A stretch of 64,000 nt of DNA, taken from assembly GCF_048773025.1 (NCBI RefSeq), contig NW_027413959.1, forward strand, positions 2,170,001 through 2,234,000, in the 5' to 3' direction. Below, in pieces: positions 36,301 to 46,245 of this stretch; positions within the stretch are counted from its first letter, which is position 1; the number at the start of each line of letters is the position of its first letter. Both the position numbers and the translations under genes were made by a program. The notes beneath the pieces were generated by a model. It ran no database searches and was not told the origin of the DNA. It saw nothing but the letters and a program-made list of their open reading frames with translations. This DNA is from Camelus bactrianus (lineage: Eukaryota; Chordata; Mammalia; Artiodactyla; Camelidae).

Positions 36301-37619
36301 TGGAAGCGCAGGTAGCATCTAGTGCCTCCCCATGGACAGGGGAGGTAATTAGCGGACTTCCACCTGCCAGGGAACACCTGTGACACCAGGCAGCTGCGTG
36401 GAGTGCGGCCCCGAACCTCACCCACACAGTCAACCGTGTTCCGGAATTCTGAGTGTGGGGAGGTTCCGTCTTCTGTCTGCAGCACCCGGATTCTCCTAGG
36501 AGCCTTTCGAGTGTCTTCCCCCAGTCCTTCCCTCTGCGGGCTGCCGGGGAAAGGCGGGGGTTGAGCTGGAAAAGCAGGTAGCATCTTGTGCCTCCCCATG
36601 GACAAGGGAGGTAATTAGCGGAATTCCCCCTGCCAGGGAACACCTGTGACACCAGGCAGCTGCGTGGAGGGCGGCCCAGAACCTCCCCCACACAGTCAGC
36701 CGAGTTCCGGAATTCTAAGTGTGAGGAGGTTCCGTCTTCTGTCTGCAGCACCCGGGATCTCCTAGGAGCCCTTCGAGTGTCTTCCCCGAATCCCTCCCAC
36801 TGCGGGCTGCCGGTGAAAGGCGGGGGTTGTGCTGGAAAAGCAGGTAGCATCTTGTGCCTCCCCATGGACAAGGGAGGTAATTAGCGGACTTCCCCCTGCC
36901 AGGGAACACCTGTGACACCAGGCAGCTGCGTGGAGGGCGGCCCCGAACCTCCCCCACACAGTCAGCCGTGTTCCGGAATTCTGAGTGTGGGGAGGTTCCG
37001 TCTTCTGTCTGCAACACCCGGGATCTCCTAGGAGCCCTTCGAGTGTCTTCCCAGAGTCCCTCCCTGTGCGGGTTGCCGGGGAAAGGAGGGGGTTGTGCTG
37101 GAAACGCAGGTAGCATCTAGTGCTTCCCCATGGACAGGGGAGGTATTTAGCGGACTTCCACCTGCCAGGGAACACCTGTGACACCAGGCAGCTGCGTGGA
37201 ATGCGGCCCTGAACCTCACCCACACAGTCACACGTGTTCCGGAATTCTGAGTGTGGGGAGGTTCCGTCTTCTGTCTGCAGCACCCGGGTTCTCCTAGGAG
37301 CCCTTCGAGTGTCTTCCCAGAGTCCCTCCCTGTGCGGGCTGCCGGGGAAAGGCGGGGGTTGGGCTGGAAAAGCAGGTAGCATCTTGTGCCTCCCCATGGA
37401 CAAGGGAGGTAATTAGCGGACTTCCCCCTGCCAGGGAACACCTGTGACACCAGGCAGCTGCGTGGAGGGCGGCCCCGAACCTCCCCCACACAGTCAGCCG
37501 TGTTCCGGAATTCTGAGTGTGGGGAGGTTCCGTCTTCTGTCTGCAGCACCCGGGATCTCCTAGGAGCCCTTCGAGTGTCTTCCCAGAGTCCCTCCCTGTG
37601 CGGGTTGCCAGGGAAAGGA
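29112..37619. repeat. 4,254 bp tandem duplication (two 16-monomer units)
   Basis: 29,112-33,365 is repeated directly at 33,366-37,619. The offset is exactly 4,254 bp at every landmark checked, including the type 3 unit with GTTCCGTTTTTG (29.55 and 33.80 kb), AATAAGAGGACTTCC (30.23 and 34.49 kb) and CTGCAACACCC (32.76 and 37.01 kb). Differences are very few, for example CTCTCTGCAG against CTGTCTGCAG and CTCCCACTG against CTCCAACTG. Sixteen monomers of 266 would be 4,256 bp; the 2 bp deficit is the shared TTTTTG shortening. The left copy of block C has this segment only once. Confidence 0.88.
33300..33480. repeat. Chimeric monomer at the 4,254 bp duplication joint
   Basis: The left part of this monomer, ending in GGGTTGCCAGGGAAAGGAGG, matches the unit ending the duplicated segment (near 37.6 kb and 22.46 kb). 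From GGTTGGGCGGAAAAGC onward it matches the type 5 unit at the start of the segment (near 29.11 kb). The switch falls in the shared AAAGGAGGGGG tract around 33,360-33,371. This is the product expected from unequal exchange between two misaligned monomers in register. The hybrid occurs nowhere else in the window. Confidence 0.82.
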
Positions 37620-40600
37620 GGGGGTTGTGCTGGAAACAGAGGTAGCATCTAGTGCCTCCCCATGGACAGGGGAGGTAATTAGCGGACTTCCACCTGCCAG
37701 GGAACACCTGTGACACCAGGCAGCTGCGTGGAGGGCGGCCCCGAACCTCCCCCACACAGTCAACCGTGTTCCGGAATTCTGAGTGTGGGGAGGTTCCGTC
37801 TTCTGTCTTCAGCACCCGGGATCTCCTAGGAGCCATTCGAGTGTCTTCCCAGAGTCCCTCCCTGTGCGGGTTGCCGGGGAATGGAGGGGGTTGTGCTGGA
37901 AATGCAGGTAGCATCCAGTGCCTCCCCATGGACAGGGAAGGTAATTAGCGGACTTCCACCTGCCAGGGAACACCTGTGACACCAGGCAGATGCGTGGAGG
38001 GCGGCCCTGAACCTCACCCACACAGTCATACGTGTTCCGGAATTCTGAGTGTGGGGAGGTTCCGTCTTCTGTCTGCAGCACCCGGGTTCTCCTAGGAGCC
38101 ATTCGAGTGTCTTCCCAGAGTCCTTCCCTGTGCGGGCTGCCGGGGAAATGCGGGGGTTGGGCTGGAAAAGCAGGTTGCATCTTGTGCCTCCCCATGGACA
38201 AGGGAGGTAATTAGCGGACTTCCCCCTGCCAGGGAACACCTGTGACACCAGGCAGCTGCGTGGAGGGCGGCCCCGAACCTCCCCCACACCATCAGCCGTG
38301 TTCCGGAATTCTGAGGGTGGGGAGGTTCCGTCTTCTGTCTGCAGCACCCGGGATCTCCTAGGAGCCCTTCGAGTGTCTTCCCAGAGTCCCTCCCTGTGCG
38401 GGATGCCGGGGAAAGGAGGGGGTTGTGCTGGAAACGCAGGTAGCATCTAGTGCCTCCCCATGGACAGGGGAGGTAATTAGCGGACGTCCCCCTGCCAGGG
38501 AACACCTGTGACACCAGGCAGCTGCGTGGAGGGCGGCCCCGAACCTCCCCCACACAGTCAAACGTGTTCCGGAATTCTGAGTGTGGGGAGGTTCCGTCTT
38601 CTGTCTGCAGCACCCGGGATCTCTTAGGAGCCCTTCGAGTGTCTTCCCAGAGTCCCTCCCTGTGCGGGTTGCCGGGGAAAGTAGGGGGTTGTGCTGGAAA
38701 CGCAGGTAGCATCTAGTCCCTCCCCATGGACAGGGGAGGTAATTAGCGGACTTCCACCTGCCAGGGAACACCTGTGACACAAGGCAGCTGCGTGGAGGGC
38801 GGCCCCGAACCTCCCCCACACAGTCATCCGTGTTCCGGAATTCTGAGTGTGGGGAGGTTCCGTCTTCAGTCTGCAGCACCCGGGATCTCCTAGGAGCCAT
38901 TCGAGTGTCTTCCCAGAGTCCCTCCCTGTGCGGGCTGCCGGGGAAAGTAGAGGGTTGTGCTGGAAACGCAGGTAGCATCTAGTGCCCCCCCATGGACAGG
39001 GGAGGTAATTAGCGGACTTCCACCTGCCAGGGAACACCTGTGACACCAGTCAGCTGCGTGGAGGGCGGCCCTGAACCTCACCCACACAGTCACACGTGTT
39101 CCGGAATTCTGAGTGTGGGGAGGTTCCGTCTTCTGTCTGCAGCACCCGGGATCTCCTAGGAGCCATTCGAGTGTCTTCCCAGAGTCCCTCCCTGTGCGGG
39201 CTGTCGGGGAAAGGAAGGGGTTGTGCTGGAAGCGCAGGTAGCATCTAGTGCCTCCCCATGGACAGGGGAGGTAATTAGCGGACTTCCACCTGCCAGGGAA
39301 CACCTGTGACACCAGGCAGCTGCGTGGAGTGCGGCCCCGAACCTCACCCACACAGTCAACCGTGTTCCGGAATTCTGAGTGTGGGGAGGTTCCGTCTTCT
39401 GTCTGCAGCACCCGGATTCTCCTAGGAGCCTTTCGAGTGTCTTCCCCCAGTCCTTCCCTCTGCGGGCTGCCGGGGAAAGGCGGGGGTTGAGCTGGAAAAG
39501 CAGGTAGCATCTTGTGCCTCCCCATGGACAAGGGAGGTAATTAGCGGAATTCCCCCTGCCAGGGAACACCTGTGACACCAGGCAGCTGCGTGGAGGGCGG
39601 CCCAGAACCTCCCACACACAGTCAGCCGAGTTCCGGAATTCTAAGTGTGAGGAGGTTCCGTCTTCTGTCTGCAGCACCCGGGATCTCCTAGGAGCCCTTC
39701 GAGTGTCTTCCCCGAATCCCTCCCACTGCGGGCTGCCGGTGAAAGGCGGGGGTTGTGCTGGAAAAGCAGGTAGCATCTTGTGCCTCCCCATGGACAAGGG
39801 AGGTAATTAGCGGACTTCCCCCTGCCAGGGAACACCTGTGACACCAGGCAGCTGCGTGGAGGGCGGCCCCGAACCTCCCCCACACAGTCAGCCGTGTTCC
39901 GGAATTCTGAGTGTGGGGAGGTTCCGTCTTCTGTCTGCAACACCCGGGATCTCCTAGGAGCCCTTCGAGTGTCTTCCCAGAGTCCCTCCCTTTGCGGGTT
40001 GCCGGGGAAAGGAGGGGGTTGTGCTGGAAACGCAGGTAGCATCTAGTGCTTCCCCATGGACAGGGGAGGTAATTAGCGGACTTCCACCTGCCAGGGAACA
40101 CCTGTGACACCAGGCAGCTGCGTGGAGGGCCGCCCTGAACCTCACCCACACAGTCACACGTGTTCCGGAATTCTGAGTGTGGGGAGGTTCCGTCTTCTGT
40201 CTGCAGCACCCGGGTTCTCCTAGGAGCCCTTCGAGTGTCTTCCCAGAATCCCTCCCTGTGCGGGCTGCCGGGGAAAGGCGGGGGTTGGGCTGGAAAAGCA
40301 GGTAGCATCTTGTGCCTCCCCATGGACAAGGGAGGTAATTAGCGGACTTCCCCCTGCCAGGGAACACCTGTGACACCAGGCAGCTGCGTGGAGGGCGGCC
40401 CCGAACCTCCCCCACACAGTCAGCCGTGTTCCGGAATTCTGAGGGTGGGGAGGTTCCGTCTTCTGTCTGCAGCACCCGGGATCTCCTAGGAGCCATTCGA
40501 GTGTCTTCCCAGAGTCCCTCCCTGTGCGGGTTGCCAGGGAAAGGAGGGGGTTGTGCTGGAAACACAGGTAGCATCTAGTGCCTCCCCATGGACAGGGGAG

Positions 40601-41251
40601 GTAATTAGCGGACTTCCACCTGCCAGGGAACACCTGTGACACCAGGCAGCTGCGTGGAGGGCGGCCCCGAACCTCCCCCACACAGTCAACCGTGTTCCGG
40701 AATTCTGAGTGTGGGGAGGTTCCGTCTTCTGTCTTCAGCACCCGGGATCTCCTAGGAGCCATTCGACTGTCTTCCCAGAGTCCCTCCCTGTGCGGGTTGC
40801 CGGGGAATGGAGGGGGTTGTGCTGGAAATGCAGGTAGCATCCAGTGCCTCCCCATGGACAGGGAAGGTAATTAGCGGACTTCCACCTGCCAGGGAACACC
40901 TGTGACACCAGGCAGATGCGTGGAGGGCGGCCCTGAACCTCACCCACACAGTCATACGTGTTCCAGAATTCTGAGTGTGGGGAGGTTCCGTCTTCTGTCT
41001 GCAGCACCCGGGTTCTCCTAGGAGCCATTCGAGTGTCTTCCCAGAGTCCTTCCCTGTGCGGGCTGCCGGGGAAAGGCGGGGGTTGGGCTGGAAAAGCAGG
41101 TTGCATCTTGTGCCTCCCCATGGACAAGGGAGGTAATTAGCGGACTTCCCCCTGCCAGGGAACACCTGTGACACCAGGCAGCTGCGTGGAGGGCGGCCCC
41201 GAACCTCCCCCACACAGTCAGCCGTGTTCCGGAATTCTGAGTGTGGGGAGG
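35400..41251. repeat. 2,926 bp tandem duplication (two 11-monomer units)
   Basis: About 35,400-38,325 is repeated at about 38,326-41,251, at an offset of 2,926 bp (exactly 11 x 266). Landmarks include the type 4 pair (36.5 and 39.4 kb), CTGCAACACCC (37.01 and 39.94 kb), GTCTTCAGCACCC (37.81 and 40.73 kb) and the AATGCAGGTAGCATCCAGTG unit (37.91 and 40.83 kb). The unit overlaps the right part of the 4,254 bp duplication. The joint region near 38.3 kb, with CACACCATCAGCC then GCGGGATGCCGG, is also present near 23.1 kb, so it was itself copied. Confidence 0.85.
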
Positions 41252-42000
41252 TTCCGTCTTCTGTCTGCAGCACCCGGGATCTCCTAGGAGCCATTCGAGT
41301 GTCTTCCCAGAGTCCGTCCCTGTGCGGGCTGCCTGGGAAAGGAGGGGGTTGTGCTGGAAACGCAGGTAGCATCTAGTGCCTCCCCATGGACATGGGAGGT
41401 AATTAGCGGACTTCCACCTGCCAGGGAACACCTGTGACACCAGGCAGCTATGTGGAGGGCGGCCCCGAACCTCCCCCACACAGTAAACCGTGTTCCGGAA
41501 TTCTGAGTGTGGGGAGGTTCCGTCTTCTGTCTGCAGCACCCGGGATCTCTTAGGAGCCCTTCGAGTTCTTCCCAGAGTCCCTCCCTGTGCGGGTTGCCGG
41601 GGAAAGGAGGGGGATGTGCTGGAAACGCAGGTAGCATCTAGTGCCTCCCCATGGACAGGGGAGGTAATTAGCGGACTTCAACCTGCCAGGGAACACCTGT
41701 GACACAAGGCAGCTGCGTGGAGGGCGGCCCCGAACCTCCCCCACACAGTCATCCGTGTTCCGGAATTCTGAGTGTGGGGAGGTTCCGTCTTCTATCTGCA
41801 GCACCCGGGATCTCCTAGGAGCCATTCGAGTGTCTTCCCAGAGTCCCTCCCTGTGCGGGCTGCCGGGGAAAGGAGGGGGTTGTGCTGGAAACGCAGGTAG
41901 CATCTAGTGCCTCCCCATGGACAGGGGAGGTAATTAGCGGACTTCCACCTGCCAGGGAACACCTGTGACACCAGGCAGCTGCGTGGATTGCGGCCCTGAA
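41252..42000. repeat. Transition segment between block families
   Basis: After the 2,926 bp duplication ends, the variants change from the 18-41 kb set to the 42-54 kb set. A 265 bp unit with TTCGAGTTCTTCCC appears near 41.56 kb; this shortening recurs in the segment to the right. The region near 41.28-41.64 kb aligns with 42.08-42.43 kb, 795 bp away. Type 3 and type 4 units no longer occur beyond this point. The segment is wholly satellite. Confidence 0.7.
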
Positions 42001-44123
42001 CCTCACCCACAGTCACACGTGTTCCGGAATTCTGAGTGTGGGGAGGTTCCGTCTTCTGTCTGCAGCACCCGGGTTCTCCTATGAGCCATTCGAGTGTCTT
42101 CCCAGAGTCCTTCCCTGTGCGGTCTGCCGGGGAAAGGCGGGGGTTGGGCTGGAAAAGCAGGTTGCATCTTGTGCCTCCCCATGGACAAGGGAGGTAATTA
42201 GCGGACTTCCCCCTGCCAGGGAACACCTGTGACACCAGGCAGCTGCGTGGAGGGCGGCCCCGAAACTCCCCCACACCATCAGCCGTGTTCCGGAATTCTG
42301 AGGGTGGGGAGGTTCCGTCTTCTGTCTGCAGCACCCGGGATCTCTTAGGAGCCCTTCTAGTTCTTCCCAGAGTCCCTCCCTGTGCGGGTTGCCGGGGAAA
42401 GGAGGGGGTTGTGCTGGAAACGCAGGTAGCATCTAGTGCCTCCCCATGGACAGGGGAGGTAATTAGCGGACTTCCACCTGCCAGGGAACACCTGTGACAC
42501 AAGGCAGCTGCGTGGAGGGCGGCCCCGAACCTCCCCCACACAGTCATCCGTGTTCCGGAATTCTGAGTGTGGGGAGGTTCCGTCTTCTGTCTGCAGCACC
42601 CGGGATCTCCTAGGAGCCATTCGAGTGTCTTCCCAGAGTCCCTCCCTGTGCGGGCTGCCGGGGAAAGGAGGGGGTTGTGCTGGAAACGCAGGTAGCATCT
42701 AGTGCCTCCCCATGGACAGGGGAGGTAATTAGCGGACTTCCACCTGCCAGGGAACACCTGTGACACCAGGCAACTGCGTGGAGTGCGGCCCTGAACCTCA
42801 CCCACAGTCACACGTGTTCCGGAATTCTGAGTGTGGGGAGGTTCTGTCTTATGTCTGCAGCACCCGGGATCTCCTAGGAGCCATTCGAGTGTCTTCCCAG
42901 AGTCCCTCCCTGTGCGGGTTGCCGGGGAAAGGAGGGGGCTGTGCTGGAAACGCAGGTAGCATCTAGTGCCTCCCCATGGACAGGGGAGTTAATTAGCGGA
43001 CTTCCACCTGCCAGGGAACACCTGTGACACCAGGCAGATGCGTGGAGGGCGGCCCCGAACCTCACACACACAGTCAACCATGTTCCGGAATTCTGAGTGT
43101 GGGGAGTTTCCGTCTTCTGTCTGCAGCACCCGGGATATCCTAGGAGCCCTTCGAGTGTCTTCCCAGAGTCCCTCCCTGTGCGGGTTGCCGGGGAAAGGAG
43201 GGGGTTGTGCTGGAAAAGCAGGTAGCATCTAGTGCCTCCCCATGGACAGGGGAGGTAATTAGCGGAATTCCACCTGCCAGGGAACACCTGTGACACCAGG
43301 CAGCTGCGTGGAAGGCGGCCCCGAACCTCCCCCACACAGTCAACCGTGTTCCGGAATTCTGAGTGTGGGGAGGTTCCGTCTTCTGTCTGCAGCACCCGGG
43401 ATCTCTTAGGAGCCCTTCGAGTGTCTTCCCAGAGTCCCTCCCTGTGCGGGTTGCCGCGGAAAGGAGGGGGTTGTGCTGGAAACGCAGGTAGCATCTAGTG
43501 CCTCCCCATGGACAGGGGAGGTAATTAGCGGACTTCCACCTGCCAGGGAACACCTGTGACACCAGGCAGCTGCGTGGATGGCGGCCCCGAACCTCCCCCA
43601 CACAGTCAGCCGTGTTCCGGAATTCTGAGTGTGGGGAGGTTCCGTCTTCTGTCTGCAGCACCCGGGATCTCCTAGGAGCCATTCGAGTGTCTTCCCAGAG
43701 TCCCTCCCTGTGCGGGCTGCCGGGGAAAGGAGGTAGTTGTGCTGGAAGCGCAGGTAGCATCTAGTGCCTCCCCATGGACAGGGGAGGTAATTAGCGGACT
43801 TCCACTTGCCAGGGAACACCTGTGACACCAGGCAGCTGCGTGGAGGGCGGCCCTGAACCTCACCAACACAGTCACACGTGTTCCGGAATTCTGAGTGTGG
43901 GGAGGTTCCGTCTTCTGTCTGCAGCACCCGGGATCTCCTAGGAGCCATTCGAGTGTCTTCCCAGAGTCCCTCCCTGTGCGGGCTGCCGGGGAAAGGAGGG
44001 GGTTGTGCTGGAAACGCAGGTAGCATCTAGTGCCTCCCCATGGACAGGGGAGGTAATTAGCGGACTTCCACCTGCCAGGGAACACCTGTGACACCAGGCA
44101 GCTGCGTGGAGTGCGGCCCTGAA

Positions 44124-46245
44124 CCTCACCCACAGTCACACGTGTTCCGGAATTCTGAGTGTGGGGAGGTTCCGTCTTCTGTCTGCAGCACCCGGGTTCT
44201 CCTAGGAGCCATTCGAGTGTCTTCCCAGAGTCCTACCCTGTGCGGGCTGCCGGGGAAAGGCGGGGGTTGGGCTGGAAAAGCAGGTTGCATCTTGTGCCTC
44301 CCCATGGACAAGGGAGGTAATTAGCGGACTTACCCCTGCCAGGGAACACCTGTGACACCAGGCAGCTGCGTGGAGGGCGGCCCCGAACCTCCCCCACACC
44401 ATCAGCCGTGTTCCGGAATTCTGAGGGTGGGGAGGTTCCGTCTTCTGTCTGCAGCACCCGGGATCTCCTAGGAGCCATTCGAGTGTCTTCCCAGAGTCCC
44501 TCCCTGTGCGGGCTGCCGGGGAAAGGAGGGGGTTGTGCTGGAAACGCAGGTAGCATCTAGTGCCTCCCCATGGACATGGGAGGTAATTAGCGGACTTCCA
44601 CCTGCCAGGGAACACCTGTGACACCAGGCAGCTGCGTGGAGGGCGGCCCCGAACATCCCCCACACAGTCAACCGTGTTCCGGAATTCTGAGTGTGGGGAG
44701 GTTCCGTCTTCTGTCTGCAGCACACGGGATCTCTTAGGAGCCCTTCGAGTCCTTCCCAGAGTCCCTCCCTGTGCGGGTTGCCGGGGAAAGGTGGGGGTTG
44801 TGCTGGAAACGCAGGTAGCATCTAGTGCCTCCCCATGGACAGGGGAGGTAATTAGCGGACTTCCACCTGCCAGGGAACACCTGTGACACAAGGCAGCTGC
44901 GTGGAGGGCGGCCCCGAACCTCCCCCACACAGTCATCCGTGTTCCGGAATTCTGAGTGTGGGGAGGTTCCGTCTTCTGTCTGCAGCACCCGGGATCTCCT
45001 AGGAGCCATTCGAGTGTCTTCCCAGAGTCCCTCCCTTTGCGGGCTGCCGGGGAAAGGAGGGGGTTGTGCTGGAAACGCAGGTAGCATCTAGTGCCTCCCG
45101 ATGGACAGGGGAGGTAATTAGCGGACTTCCACCTGCCAGGGAACACCTGTGACACCAGGCAGCTGCGTGGAGTGCGGCCCTGAACCTCACCCACAGTCAC
45201 ACGTGTTCCGGAATTCTGAGTGTGGGGAGGTTCCGTCTTCTGTCTGCAGCACCCGGGTTCTCCTAGGAGCCATTCGAGTGTCTTCCCAGAGTCCTTCCCT
45301 GTGCGGGCTGCCGGGGAAAGGCGGGGGTTGGGCTGGAAAAGAAGGTTGCATCTTGTGCCTCCCCATGGACAAGGGAGGTAATTAGCGGACTTCCCCCTGC
45401 CAGGGAACACCTGTGACACCAGGCAGCTGCGTTTAGGGCGGCCCCGAACCTCCCCCACACCATCAGCCGTGTTCCGGAATTCTGAGGGTGGGGAGGTTCC
45501 GTCTTCTGTCTGCAGCACCCGGGATCTCCTAGGAGCCATTCGAGTGTCTTCCCAGAGTCCCTCCCTGTGCGGGCTGCCGGGGAAAGGAGGGGGTTGTGCT
45601 GGAAACGCAGGTAGCATCTAGTGCCTCCCCATGGACAGGGGAGGTAATTAGCGGACTTCCACCTGCCAGGGAACACCTGTGACACCAGGCAGCTGCGTGG
45701 AGGGCGGCCCCGAACCACCCCCACACAGTCAACCGTGTTCCGGAATTCTGAGTGTGGGGAGGTTCCGTCTTCTGTCTGCAGCACACGGGATCTCTTAGGA
45801 GCCCTTCGAGTTCTTCCCAGAGTCCCTCCCTGTGCGGGTTGCCGGGGAAAGGAGGGGGTTGTGCTGGAAACGCAGGTAGCATCTAGTGCCTCCCCATGGA
45901 CAGGGGAGGTAATTAGCGGAATTCCACCTGCCAGGGAACACCTGTGACACAAGGCAGCTGCGTGGAGGGCGGCCCCGAACCTCCCCCACACAGTCATCCG
46001 TGTTCCGGAATTCTGAGTGTGGGGAGGTTCCGTCTTCTGTCTGCAGCACCCGGGATCTCCTAGGAGCCATTCGAGTGTCTTCCCAGAGTCCCTCCCTGTG
46101 CGGGCTGCCGGGGAAAGGAGGGGGTTGTGCTGGAAACGCAGGTAGCATCTAGTGCCTCCCGATGGACAGGGGAGGTAATTAGCGGACTTCCACCTGCCAG
46201 GGAACACCTGTGACACCAGGCAGCTGCGTGGAGTGCGGCCCTGAA
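44124..46245. repeat. 1,061 bp tetramer higher-order repeat, two tandem units
   Basis: 44,124-45,184 and 45,185-46,245 are successive four-monomer units of 1,061 bp. Internal order is a short 264 bp unit of type 2, a CACACCATCAGCC unit with GAGGGTGGGG, a 265 bp unit (TTCGAGTTCTTCCC or TTCGAGTCCTTCCC) with GCACACGGGATC, and a CAGTCATCCG unit with CTCCCGATGG. A further unit is at 52,093-53,153, with flanks at offset 7,969 bp from 43.4-45.1 kb. The 1,061 bp length is 4 x 266 minus 2 minus 1. Confidence 0.85.
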
